NCBI GenBank assembly: GCA_020439745.1
Contig: JAGQSC010000025.1
Span: forward strand, 186,001 to 250,000
DNA: 64,000 nt
Origin: Acidobacteriota bacterium
GTDB taxonomy: Bacteria > Acidobacteriota > Holophagae > Acanthopleuribacterales > Acanthopleuribacteraceae
Direction: 5' to 3'
The position numbers were made by a program, and so were the translations under genes. Shown piece after piece: positions 40,867-49,353 of the stretch. Numbering within the stretch: the first letter of the stretch is position 1; every line of letters begins with the position of its first letter. Under the pieces are notes generated by a model that was given only the letters and a program-made list of their open reading frames with translations, made no database searches and was not told the origin of the DNA.

Positions 40867-42746
40867 TTTGTCGGTAACTCTTCATAGGGAGATTGGGTGG
40901 CGAAAGACTGGTAGATCTGTTGCCATACTGTTTTCTGAGTCTGATTTTCAGTGGAATTGATAAGGTTCGTCATTTCTTCTGCGGCTTGTGCAAACAGCCC
41001 TTGACCCGCAAGCGCAAAAGCGTAGGTTTCACGGACCGTCGGCGATGCGTTTTTCTGCAGCATGTGAGACACCGTTAGAAACGCATTGGGGATGTTACGC
41101 AAAGTCGAATCGGGGCACGCAATTTGGATCCTGGCCCGGATGAGCTGCAACCGCGTGTGAGCCGGCCATTTCTCCAAGGATCGATCCAGGACCCGTGTGG
41201 CTTCCAACCACTGCTCGTCCAAAATCAATGCAACGGACTCGCCGAGGAAGGCGTCGGGTTGGTCAGGTGACAACGCTTGAGCGGCGCGCATGGCAGCGGC
41301 AGCTTCATCATATCTACGCAGGGTTCCTAACAGCGATCCCATTCGATAGTGCTGTGCACTTGATTCAGGTTGCAGTGTTAATGCTTGCTGTTGAAATCGC
41401 AGCGCTTCATCAAAACGTTGTAAAGAAACAAGATTCTCAATCAACAATTCCAACACGCGAATTCGGTCATTCGGATCCGTGTAAAGGTCTAATGCCTGTT
41501 CTAGGTAAATGTTGGCCGATTGCTTGTTCCCTTGTTTTAGCAGTGCGGATCCCATTTGTTCATGTGCCCAAACGTGTTCAGAATCCAGCTTCAGAATTCG
41601 GTCGAGATCCTGAATCTCAGCTTGTACCTGATCGAGATACTGGTACATCTTTGCCCGGGCGTTGAGCAGCGTGATGTCAGTGGGATGAGCATCGATAAGC
41701 CTGTTTGCAAGACGCAAGGCCTCATCGGACTCACCTGATTGTGCGAGCCACTGCGCATGGCGCAGACATGCGGGCACCAAATCAGGATCGTAGTTACAGG
41801 CTTGGCGATCCTGCTCACTCGAGAGCTGTGGTTCTTGACGGCTTTGATAAATCAGCGCCGCGGCGTAATGCAAACGTGCGGCTTGTTTCGATGCACCTTG
41901 GGCGTGCCACTGGTTCGCGGTTGCAATTAGGTATTCAACAATCCCTGAGCGCTCAGTTAGGCCTGCAACAACAAAGGCTTCGAAATCTTTGGGCACAAAC
42001 ACGTCAGCCATGGCCATAGCCAACGTCACCTGCACAGCCATGGTCGTCACGGTATCGTTCAAATCACTGAGATGTGGGTCCGGGATTTGGATCTTGCCAT
42101 CTCCGCGTTTCAGCAGGTGGGCATTCGCTTCGTCTGTTTTGCCCAGTTTTCGGTAAGCCTGAGCCAATGGATAGTGGACCGTGCTCGCTTGGGGCTGCAG
42201 TTCAAGCGCTGCCAAATAGGATTGAACAGCTAACTCGGGGTGTTCCAAAACCCCATGTGCCTGCGCCAGGCCAAACCAGGCCGCTGCCTGGTTGGGCAGT
42301 AGGGAAGTCGCTTTTTCGAAACATTCAAGCGCCAAATTCGCATCGCCGCCATCTAAGTGGATTTGACCGAGGCGCATCCAAATCCATGCGTCCTCTGGGT
42401 ACTTCTCCAACAAGGAATGGTAAAGCCCAACGGCTCGATTCAACTCACCACGAATGCGATAGAGCAGGCATGCATAATAAGGCCATCTCATATCGGTTGG
42501 ATCCAGATCGTGTGCGTTTTCATAGGCTGCGAGGGCGGCTTCCTCTAATTCCATGGCGTGATAGGCCATGCCCAGGAACCCTAACTGCTCGGCAGCTGCG
42601 GGATCGTTGTGGTCCAGGGAAGATTTTACGCGTTCCGCCATCTCCGCGAGCCCAGACTGAATGGCGGGATGCAGTTGCGACAGGCTCGGCTCGACTAAGG
42701 GTGTCTTCAGCGTTTGTTGACAAAGGAACCACCAACAGATAATCAC
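40848..42746 (-). CDS. TPR protein, copy 2 of the FG-GAP/TPR operon
   Basis: 632 residues; GTG start overlapping the stop of the upstream FG-GAP gene (GTGA). The N-terminus MIICWWFLCQQTLKTPLV is hydrophobic and could be a signal or anchor. More than ten TPRs follow (AWIWMRLGQIHLDGGDANLA, AAAWFGLAQAHGVLEHPELA). The block TVHYPLAQAYRKLGKTDEAN, HLLKRGDGKIQIPDPHL is shared with the other TPR copy (TIHYPLGLAYRRAGNIEKAR ... RGDIPISFPDPFL), so the two are paralogues and not just generic TPRs. Likely a scaffold or partner for the neighbouring FG-GAP proteins. Confidence 0.88.
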   Translation of the reverse strand: MIICWWFLCQQTLKTPLVEPSLSQLHPAIQSGLAEMAERVKSSLDHNDPAAAEQLGFLGMAYHAMELEEAALAAYENAHDLDPTDMRWPYYACLLYRIRGELNRAVGLYHSLLEKYPEDAWIWMRLGQIHLDGGDANLALECFEKATSLLPNQAAAWFGLAQAHGVLEHPELAVQSYLAALELQPQASTVHYPLAQAYRKLGKTDEANAHLLKRGDGKIQIPDPHLSDLNDTVTTMAVQVTLAMAMADVFVPKDFEAFVVAGLTERSGIVEYLIATANQWHAQGASKQAARLHYAAALIYQSRQEPQLSSEQDRQACNYDPDLVPACLRHAQWLAQSGESDEALRLANRLIDAHPTDITLLNARAKMYQYLDQVQAEIQDLDRILKLDSEHVWAHEQMGSALLKQGNKQSANIYLEQALDLYTDPNDRIRVLELLIENLVSLQRFDEALRFQQQALTLQPESSAQHYRMGSLLGTLRRYDEAAAAMRAAQALSPDQPDAFLGESVALILDEQWLEATRVLDRSLEKWPAHTRLQLIRARIQIACPDSTLRNIPNAFLTVSHMLQKNASPTVRETYAFALAGQGLFAQAAEEMTNLINSTENQTQKTVWQQIYQSFATQSPYEELPTKWFVQP

Positions 42747-44395
42747 TCGGTCGTTCCTTTCCCACGAACCAGCGAGTGGTAACGATTGGGTGTCAAAGGA
42801 CCAAACTGCTCCACGACGCCGTCGCTATATCGCACCTCCAATTGTACGGGACCGTGCTCTTCGCCAAGGCCAAACAACACCCGTGGGTCTTCACTCGACG
42901 CGTAACTGGAGACGGAATGGGCGCGACGCAATAGTTTTCTTCCGGAAGCCGTGGTGACGATCAACTCTGCATGCATCACATACCAAGCACTTTCTTCGCA
43001 TAGAGCGATGCCTATCCACGCGTATTGATTTGGGTGACGGTTGACCAACAAGCGTACTGGACCGTTGTTATTGGTGACCAGTAGATCGATGTCTCCGTCG
43101 TTATCAAAGTCGCCTGCAGCGGAACCCCGACTCACCTCGGAGAAAGGCTCAATAGCTACCTGACTAGCGTCCACATATTTGCCGCTACCTTTGTTCTGAA
43201 AAAAATGATTGGGCTGGTGAAGGGGGTAGGGGTCGTTGACGCGCTGCAATTCCTCAATAGCATAAACATTCCCATTTGCAATAAATAGATCAAGCCAGCC
43301 ATCGCGATCCACGTCTATCCAGTTGACGCCGAAACCCGTAGCACGACGAGACGAAGCAGCGATGCCGGTCGATAGTGTTTGATCTTCAAAATAGCCTTTT
43401 TGCTGTGAATAAAGTGTGTGGGTTTCACTGCTCAGATGTGTAACGATGATGTCTAAATCACCATCACCGTCGCTGTCTTCGCAAGCCACGCCCATGGATG
43501 CTTCAGGAGCGCCCCGGCTGTTAACAGCACAACCCCATTCCAGTGCCCGGTTGACCAAGACCCCGTTGTTTGGGTTGAGCCACAAGATGTTGGGGTCGCC
43601 ATCGTTGGCGATGTAGAGGTCTAGCCTGTTGTCTCGGTCAGCATCAAGCGCAATTGCGCCCAGCGCCGATCCAAACTCGGTAAGTTTCTGACTGACATCT
43701 TCAAATGTACCGCCTTTGTTGATCAATAGTCGGTCGCGTGCATCGGGGTAAAGTGATGGGCCACAATAGCCTTTACTGCCAGATTTTGTCGGGCAAATTC
43801 GATGGTTCTCTAGGGTGAATTCAACATAGTTGGTAATCAGCAGGTCAGGTAATGTGTCGTTGTTGATGTCGACAAATAGGGCTGCCACACTCCAACGGTC
43901 ATCTCCTGATTTTGTCCTTTCTGTGACATCCTCAAATGTTCCATTGCCGAGGTTTCGCCAGAGTTGGTTTGGGCCGTAGTTCGTTACATACAAGTCTGGC
44001 CATCCATCCCTGTCAAAGTCATCCACAACAGCACCCATCCCGTAACCAGCGGCTGATATGCCAGACTTTTGCGTGACGTCGACAAATGATACTTTACCGG
44101 TTGCCCCATCTAAGTCATTGCGGAAGAGTCTGTCACTCAATGGGCTTTTTGGGGGGAAAAGCATGGTTCCAGAACCTATCTTCGCACCCTGTACCAGATA
44201 GACATCCAGGTCACCGTCGCGGTCGTAGTCAATAAACGCACAGCCGCTTCCCATGGTTTCGAGAATGGTCCATTCGCCGGTCATGCCATTGGTGTGTGTA
44301 AATGTTAACCCCATTTGTGATGCTTGATCGATAAGCCAGGGCTCTTGGGCAAGCGCCAAAACGGACATCCATGCAACGAGCACGTGTTTCATCAT
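42743..44395 (-). CDS. exported FG-GAP/ASPIC-UnbV (CRTAC1-like) protein, copy 2
   Basis: 550 residues, signal peptide MMKHVLVAWMSVLALAQ. N-terminal family motif GLTFTHTNGMTGEWTILETM, then repeated loops FIDYDRDGDLDVYLV, DDFDRDGWPDLYVT, VDINNDTLPDLLIT, DADRDNRLDLYIA, EDSDGDGDLDIIVT, DVDRDGWLDLFIA, GDFDNDGDIDLLVT. The C-terminal ASPIC/UnbV domain ends LEVRYSDGVVEQFGPL. Its start overlaps the stop of the upstream TPR gene as ATGA and its own stop overlaps the next TPR gene as GTGA. It is closest to copy 1 (46272-47918), which shares NGMTG and ILE.MG.GCA.ID. Confidence 0.9.
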   Translation of the reverse strand: MMKHVLVAWMSVLALAQEPWLIDQASQMGLTFTHTNGMTGEWTILETMGSGCAFIDYDRDGDLDVYLVQGAKIGSGTMLFPPKSPLSDRLFRNDLDGATGKVSFVDVTQKSGISAAGYGMGAVVDDFDRDGWPDLYVTNYGPNQLWRNLGNGTFEDVTERTKSGDDRWSVAALFVDINNDTLPDLLITNYVEFTLENHRICPTKSGSKGYCGPSLYPDARDRLLINKGGTFEDVSQKLTEFGSALGAIALDADRDNRLDLYIANDGDPNILWLNPNNGVLVNRALEWGCAVNSRGAPEASMGVACEDSDGDGDLDIIVTHLSSETHTLYSQQKGYFEDQTLSTGIAASSRRATGFGVNWIDVDRDGWLDLFIANGNVYAIEELQRVNDPYPLHQPNHFFQNKGSGKYVDASQVAIEPFSEVSRGSAAGDFDNDGDIDLLVTNNNGPVRLLVNRHPNQYAWIGIALCEESAWYVMHAELIVTTASGRKLLRRAHSVSSYASSEDPRVLFGLGEEHGPVQLEVRYSDGVVEQFGPLTPNRYHSLVRGKGTTE

Positions 44396-46275
44396 GGCGG
44401 TAGCAGGAACGCCAAGTCATCAGGGACAACCGGCGGTTGAGATTGTTGATAACGAACAAGGTTCCCATACAAACGACTCACTAATATGCGGTCATCGGTA
44501 GACCGAACGGCATCAATGAGCGCCGCCTGCCGGGAGGCTGCCTGCTCGTATGCGCCACTCAAAGCGAGTGTCATAGCGTGAAGCTCTTCTTCGGCAATCC
44601 CGTGTTCTGTGTCCACTTGTGCGCGAGACAACGCAAGGAGCTCCCCAATATTCAAGGAGCCCGGATGGCGCAATCCAAAACGCAGCATGAGCTGAGCTAA
44701 GCGCCTTTGACTGGGTAAGGCTTTTCGACTTTGTTCCAAAAAACTCAGCGCTTGGGCTGAGTCATCAAGAAGTATGGCCGCAGCGTAGCGGCCAAAATGG
44801 GCCAACTCAAGCTGGTCATCGAGCTCAATCACAGAATTATAGATTTTGATGGCATCGGCGTAGCGATCGGCTGTTGCCATGATTGCTGCTAGTTGAAGGC
44901 CGATTGCAGGGTCGTTTGGCGCCATAAGCCAAGCTCGCTTCAAGTAGCCGATCGCTTGATCAGGTTGATTGCGCCTCAATTCCAAGCGGGCTGCGCCAGC
45001 GAGGCAGGCCAGTTGCTGGTCTTTGGGGATTTCAACAGAGAGCAATTGCTCGTATGCACGAAGGGCGTCTTCAGAATGGCTGGATTCTTGAAGTTGAGCG
45101 AGCCTGAGTCGAGCCATGTGGGTCTCTGGGGCGTATTCAAGTAAGGTTTCCAAATCCTCAATGGCGGATTCCATCAGGCCGAGTTCCGCCGAAACTTGAG
45201 CGCGGTCCAGACGCGCATCGGTTTCTCTTGGCCAAGTATTCAGAATGACGTCATAAACTTCTTTTTCCCGTTTCTTTTCACCTGTTTTGGCGAAGATTCT
45301 TGCCTGGCTGTACAGAGAAGCCATCAGTTCGTTGTCAAATCTGAACGCTTGCCGGTAGTGTTCAATGGCATCGTCAAGTTGGCGGTGCCCCTCGCTCAGA
45401 ATACCCATCGCAAAGTGGAGGTACGCACGCGCATTGTCGGTGAGGGTGCCCTTCTTTTCGTGAAAGTCGTATGCATCGCTCAGATACTTGACGGTACCTT
45501 GCTTGCCGGCGAGATGTGCATGTATGTACCCCTCGAAGTCACGTACATTCAAACGCGGTTCTTCTTGTGCCATGGCTACGACCACCATGAGCGATGAGGT
45601 GGTGGTGATTGCCGAAATTCTGGCCAGGAAGGGATCTGGAAAACTAATGGGAATGTCGCCACGTTGAGACAGGTGCTCACGTGCCTTTTCGATATTTCCG
45701 GCGCGCCGATAGGCCAAACCAAGCGGGTAGTGAATGGTCGTCGCATCGGGCTGCAGTGCGAGCGCTTTGCTCATCAAGTCGATTGCCTCGTCGAAGTGAC
45801 CCATGTCTGCTTCTGCTCGACCCAACCCGAACAGTGTGAACGCGTCGTTGATCTTCTCAGCCTGACGAAATGCTCGAGCTGCATCTTCTGGCCTATTGAG
45901 ATCCAGAAAAACATAACCCAACCGCACGGACGCAAAAGAATGAGAAAGTTCGGATTCGATGGCTGTCTTAAAGTAACCAACCGCTTCGTCTAAGTGTCCC
46001 GTTTCAACCGCTATCATGCCCAGATAATAAGACCAGGGGTGAGGTGTCGTTTGGCTAGCTATTTGATATGCCTGTTCTGCTTCAATGCGGAAACTGTGGG
46101 CATGATAGATGAGGCCCAGTCCCCCAATGGCTTCCGCTTGAATTTCCGGGGTGGCCTGGTCCAATGCGGCTATGACCGCATGCTGTGCTTCGATGATGTG
46201 AGCCTGTAACACGGGTTTCAAGGGAGACAAGTCGGGTTTAGGCACTTGGAATGCTAGCAAAGCAAAGGCGATCAT
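44392..46275 (-). CDS. TPR protein, copy 1 of the FG-GAP/TPR operon
   Basis: 627 residues from the ATG at 46275, which overlaps the stop of the upstream FG-GAP gene (ATGA); the frame is open further upstream but that would overlap by 60 more bases. Hydrophobic N-terminus MIAFALLAFQVPKPDL, possibly a signal peptide. TPRs run through the whole chain (HSFASVRLGYVFLDLNRPED, FTLFGLGRAEADMGHFDEAI, AGAARLELRRNQPDQAIGYL). It carries the shared block IHYPLGLAYRRAGNIEKARE and RGDIPISFPDPFL also seen in copy 2. Probably works with the adjacent FG-GAP proteins. Confidence 0.88.
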   Translation of the reverse strand: MIAFALLAFQVPKPDLSPLKPVLQAHIIEAQHAVIAALDQATPEIQAEAIGGLGLIYHAHSFRIEAEQAYQIASQTTPHPWSYYLGMIAVETGHLDEAVGYFKTAIESELSHSFASVRLGYVFLDLNRPEDAARAFRQAEKINDAFTLFGLGRAEADMGHFDEAIDLMSKALALQPDATTIHYPLGLAYRRAGNIEKAREHLSQRGDIPISFPDPFLARISAITTTSSLMVVVAMAQEEPRLNVRDFEGYIHAHLAGKQGTVKYLSDAYDFHEKKGTLTDNARAYLHFAMGILSEGHRQLDDAIEHYRQAFRFDNELMASLYSQARIFAKTGEKKREKEVYDVILNTWPRETDARLDRAQVSAELGLMESAIEDLETLLEYAPETHMARLRLAQLQESSHSEDALRAYEQLLSVEIPKDQQLACLAGAARLELRRNQPDQAIGYLKRAWLMAPNDPAIGLQLAAIMATADRYADAIKIYNSVIELDDQLELAHFGRYAAAILLDDSAQALSFLEQSRKALPSQRRLAQLMLRFGLRHPGSLNIGELLALSRAQVDTEHGIAEEELHAMTLALSGAYEQAASRQAALIDAVRSTDDRILVSRLYGNLVRYQQSQPPVVPDDLAFLLPP

Positions 46276-47918
46276 GGTCGTTTCCCTTTGCCGAACACCA
46301 GTGTGTGATAGGTTCCGGTTACTAGGTTCGACCATGTGTCAACCTCACCGTTGGGCCACTTTACCTCCACCTGACAGGGTGCGTGGTTTTGGCCAAGCCC
46401 AACAAGGATCCGAGCATCGTTTGAAGAGGCGAAGGAACCATCGGTACTGGAACGCCGTCGCTTCATTGTTGAATCTTTTTGTGAGACGGTGATCAGCGCC
46501 CCTTCGCAATGAGATGGCCCAGCCTTCAATTGGATGCCTAGCCAGTTGGCGTTGTGACCTACGCGATTGATGAGAAGCCGTGCTGGGCCGTTGTTGTTGA
46601 CAAGCAGGATGTCTGTATCGCCGTCGTTGTCGATGTCACCAAAGGCTGCACCGCGGCTGACTTCGGACTGCTTGAATGCGGCTCCAGCTGAAGCCGTGAC
46701 CTCTTCAAAACGCCATGGAGTAATAGCGCGATACAGTTGGTTGGTTTGATGAAGTGGAAAGGGCTCGTGTTTGAGATGTTCCAGGATATGTACGGCGCCG
46801 TTGGCTACAAAAAGATCGAGTAGTCCATCGTTGTCGTAGTCCAGCCAGCCGGTTCCAAACCCTGTCTTGTCAAGGCTGGATGCACCCAAAGCCGCAGCCA
46901 ACGTAACATCAGAGAAAAGACCGTTGCCATCATTGCGATAGAGCGTGTTGGTCTCGCCGTTCAAATGCGTCATGAAGATATCTTGATCTCCGTCGCCATC
47001 GATGTCCGCCGCTTGAACACCCATGCTGGCCTCAGTCGCGCCGTTGATGTTCAACGCGCAACCTGCCATGATTCCATCCTCCTCAAATCTGTCTCCGCGA
47101 TTGATCCATAGAAAATTGGGATCGGCGTCGTTGGCGACATAGATATCGGTCTTGTGGTCATCATTGAAATCAGCGGCGATCACACCTAGTCCTGAGCCCC
47201 GTTGCCCGTCCAACTTCCAGGTCTTCGTGGCATTGTCAAACTTCCCTTGACCCTTGTTCAGGAAGAAGACATCGGGCGCATCCTCGTAGGAGTTGGGACC
47301 GCAATAGTCTTGTACGCCAAAAGGGGACAGGCAAATCTTGTGATTTTCAAACGTAAACTGGACGTAGTTAGCCACATAGAGATCCAAGAATCCGTCACCG
47401 TCCGCATCAAAGAAGGATGCCGAGACCCCAAACCCCGGATCGCCTGTTTGGCTGAGTGCCGTAATATCTTCGAATTGACCGTTTCCCTTGTTGCGCCACA
47501 GCTGGTTTGGACCGTAGTTGATCGTGTAAATATCGGTCCAGCCATCCCGATCCACATCGGCTTGAGCGACACCGATACCGTACCCAAAAGCCTTAATGCC
47601 AGATGCGTCCGTGATGTTTGTAAACTGCAGTTGTCCAGTTTCCACCAGCAGGTTTTTGTAGAGTTGGTCACCTTGATGGGTCTCGGATGAAGGATGGGTG
47701 AGGTTGCCTGGTAACCTATGACCCTGCACGAAATAGACGTCAAGATCACCATCGTTGTCGATATCGATGAGTGCACATCCGGGACCCATTTCCTCGAGGA
47801 TGTAGAACTGGCCTGTCATCCCGTTTTGGTGGACGAACTTCAGACCCACGTGGTTAGCGGATTCAATCCATGGGTCGTTGTCGCCTACCACCCATAGCAG
47901 GAACCAAACTAGCGTCAT
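46272..47918 (-). CDS. exported FG-GAP/ASPIC-UnbV (CRTAC1-like) protein, copy 1
   Basis: 548 residues; GAGGG just before the ATG at 47918 and a short signal peptide MTLVWFLLWVVGD. The N-terminus has GLKFVHQNGMTGQFYILEEM. Calcium loops: IDIDNDGDLDVYFV, ADVDRDGWTDIYTI, FDADGDGFLDLYVA, ADFNDDHKTDIYVA, ADIDGDGDQDIFMT, LDYDNDGLLDLFVA, GDIDNDGDTDILLV. The ASPIC/UnbV domain ends CQVEVKWPNGEVDTWSNL. It is 43 bases after the COX2-like lipoprotein gene on the same strand and begins the alternating FG-GAP/TPR series. Confidence 0.9.
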   Translation of the reverse strand: MTLVWFLLWVVGDNDPWIESANHVGLKFVHQNGMTGQFYILEEMGPGCALIDIDNDGDLDVYFVQGHRLPGNLTHPSSETHQGDQLYKNLLVETGQLQFTNITDASGIKAFGYGIGVAQADVDRDGWTDIYTINYGPNQLWRNKGNGQFEDITALSQTGDPGFGVSASFFDADGDGFLDLYVANYVQFTFENHKICLSPFGVQDYCGPNSYEDAPDVFFLNKGQGKFDNATKTWKLDGQRGSGLGVIAADFNDDHKTDIYVANDADPNFLWINRGDRFEEDGIMAGCALNINGATEASMGVQAADIDGDGDQDIFMTHLNGETNTLYRNDGNGLFSDVTLAAALGASSLDKTGFGTGWLDYDNDGLLDLFVANGAVHILEHLKHEPFPLHQTNQLYRAITPWRFEEVTASAGAAFKQSEVSRGAAFGDIDNDGDTDILLVNNNGPARLLINRVGHNANWLGIQLKAGPSHCEGALITVSQKDSTMKRRRSSTDGSFASSNDARILVGLGQNHAPCQVEVKWPNGEVDTWSNLVTGTYHTLVFGKGKRP

Positions 47919-47961
47919 TGACCCTCACTGTGCGTTGCTCGCAAAATTCCTCTATCCCGCA

Positions 47962-48399
47962 TCAAGTCTCGGGTGGTCCCATCAATTCTGACATGGCCAC
48001 ATGGAATTTGCCAGGATCGAGCACGATCAACTGGCCATCTAATTCTTCAAAACGCGGGAGTCCACACATTTGGCCGCCGTCCATGGTGAATCGGCCTGGA
48101 GTTGAGGTCTCGAAATCTACCGAGAATGGTACTTCAGGTACGGCCATTTGATTGAGCCCAAGTTGAGGCACCGACCAAGTGTAGATGTAGTCCTTACTGT
48201 CGAGATCCACGTGAATACGACGTCCCGCTGGAACATAGATGTCTCGGATGCCTTCTATGTCGTCCTCTGTACCTAATAACAAATCAGGTCCGGGATAGGT
48301 CACAATCCAGCGATGGTCTTCTCCGACGACATGGATGGGAAAGACAGGTTGTGGCCCGCAAGTGATCAATGCCAATGCCAATGCAGGAACCATCCTCAT
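47962..48399 (-). CDS. COX2-like cupredoxin lipoprotein with a degenerate CuA site
   Basis: About 145 residues if the start is the ATG at 48399 (48393 also possible; no good ribosome site is seen). Lipoprotein signal MRMVPALALALITC. The rest follows cytochrome oxidase subunit II: IYVPAGRRIHVDLDSKDYIY, TWSVPQLGLNQMAVPEVPFS, TSTPGRFTMDGGQMCGLPRF. In true CuA proteins the corresponding residues are H(S)FWVP and GQCSELCG..H..M; here the His is Tyr, the first Cys is Gly, the Glu is Gln and the second His is Arg, with only one Cys left. The protein probably cannot hold CuA and may serve another binding role. It follows the rhodanese gene and precedes the FG-GAP operon. Confidence 0.75.
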   Translation of the reverse strand: MRMVPALALALITCGPQPVFPIHVVGEDHRWIVTYPGPDLLLGTEDDIEGIRDIYVPAGRRIHVDLDSKDYIYTWSVPQLGLNQMAVPEVPFSVDFETSTPGRFTMDGGQMCGLPRFEELDGQLIVLDPGKFHVAMSELMGPPET

Positions 48400-48434
48400 G
48401 ATCCATGAAACGGAAAACAAATGGATATGTTGCT

Positions 48435-48920
48435 TCACGGTAACGGAGCTCGGTGGCTTTCCAGCAGTAAGCATCCCCACTTCGCATCATAAGGATGCAC
48501 GAGCGAGGTGGAGCCCTGGTCGTTCACCATGGGGAGGTTCAAGTTCGCCCATTCAAACAAAGAACCCTCCAAGTTCTGTACGTTGGTAAAACCGAGTTGG
48601 GCTAGTTGTTGCGCGGCTTCGGCTGATCGATAACCCACGGAGCAGTAGAGCGTAATGGGTGTGTCCTTGGGTGATTGGTCTGCATCCCATGTTGCGAAGC
48701 GAACGGCACCTTCCATGTGGCTCAGGGCGTATTCATCCGCACTGCGTACATCCAGTACCAGCCGATTCGGCTTCTCCTTCTGGAAGTTTTCAATGGTGAC
48801 AAAAACGACATCTGGAAATCGATCACGGATCATGGCCTTCAATTCGGGCCAACTGATCCAGTCACATGGTTGCAATGAGCAGGCCTGGATGGTCAGTGAA
48901 AGGATTAGAAAACGAAGCAA
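48435..48920 (-). CDS. rhodanese-domain lipoprotein
   Basis: 161 residues from a TTG start at 48920 with AGGA 7 bases upstream. The N-terminus LLRFLILSLTIQAC has a lipobox Cys. The rhodanese domain (about 40-130) includes RLVLDVRSADEYALSHMEGA and the active-site loop YCSVGYRSAEAAQQL with catalytic Cys, then GFTNVQNLEGSLFEWANLNL. Rhodaneses carry sulfane sulfur; an exported one may move sulfur or assist thiol chemistry. A short C-terminal tail (VNDQGSTSLVHPYDAKWG) resembles that of exported rhodaneses in marine bacteria. It is first in a minus-strand operon with the COX2-like and FG-GAP/TPR genes. Confidence 0.88.
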   Translation of the reverse strand: MLRFLILSLTIQACSLQPCDWISWPELKAMIRDRFPDVVFVTIENFQKEKPNRLVLDVRSADEYALSHMEGAVRFATWDADQSPKDTPITLYCSVGYRSAEAAQQLAQLGFTNVQNLEGSLFEWANLNLPMVNDQGSTSLVHPYDAKWGCLLLESHRAPLP

Positions 48921-48939
48921 TGGCGAGTCCTATGTCGCG

Positions 48940-48968
48940 TTGACGGGCGTTTTGCCCTCTGCTAGATT
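48940..48968 (+). promoter_or_regulatory. promoter of tRNA-Ser
   Basis: TTGACG at 48940-48945, 17-base spacer, TAGATT at 48963-48968. The start of transcription would be near 48975, six bases before the mature tRNA. It runs back-to-back with the rhodanese operon, whose start codon is at 48920. Confidence 0.7.
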
Positions 48969-48980
48969 AGCCTTTCGTGC

Positions 48981-49070
48981 GGAGAGATGCCAGAGTGGTC
49001 GAATGGGGCAGACTCGAAATCTGTTGATCCGCTTGCGGATCCTAGGGTTCGAATCCCTATCTCTCCGCCA
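48981..49070 (+). tRNA. tRNA-Ser (anticodon CGA)
   Basis: Acceptor strands GGAGAGA (48981-48987) and TCTCTCC (49060-49066), discriminator G and an encoded CCA (49068-49070). Anticodon stem GCAGA/TCTGT around loop CTCGAAA with anticodon CGA at 49015-49017, reading UCG. A long variable arm (TTGATCCGCTTGCGGATCCTA region) marks it as a class II serine tRNA. T loop GTTCGAATC is normal. It is the only tRNA I can see in the window. Confidence 0.96.
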
Positions 49071-49109
49071 TTGTTCCCCTCCCGTATTGAAGGGCGTATA
49101 GAGACATCA

Positions 49110-49353
49110 GACTACCACCCCGGCTCTTCGAGCCACCCCTCCGGTGGAGGGGAATAGAGAGGGGTGCCGCATTTCACGTTACACTTCAAGTTCTCTGGCA
49201 GCACTTGGACCTGTAACAAGAGTTGACGCGAGGAACAAGCGAAGCAACACGGGTGTTTTATTCCCCTCCAGTGGAGGGGTGGATGGCGAAGCAACACGGG
49301 TGTTTTATTCCCCTCCAGTGGAGGGGTGGATGGCGAAGCCAGACGGGGTGGTC
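49110..49353. repeat. intergenic palindromic repeat element with inverted ends
   Basis: The left end (GACTACCACCCCGG ... ACCCCTCC) and the reverse complement of the right end (GACCACCCCGTC ... ACCCCTCC, ending at 49353) match closely, so the element has inverted ends. Inside are three CCCCTCC-n3-GGAGGGG hairpins at 49136-49152, 49263-49279 and 49310-49326. It fills the gap between tRNA-Ser and the PQQ-like gene and touches the stop codon of the latter. Short frames inside it are by-products of the repeat. Confidence 0.7.
49239..49332 (+). repeat. two exact 47-bp tandem units with a partial third
   Basis: Units 49239-49285 and 49286-49332 are identical (begin GCGAAGCAACACGGGTGTTT, each holding one CCCCTCC-agt-GGAGGGG palindrome); the third unit diverges after GCGAAGC. 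Copy number would be expected to vary between strains. Confidence 0.9.
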
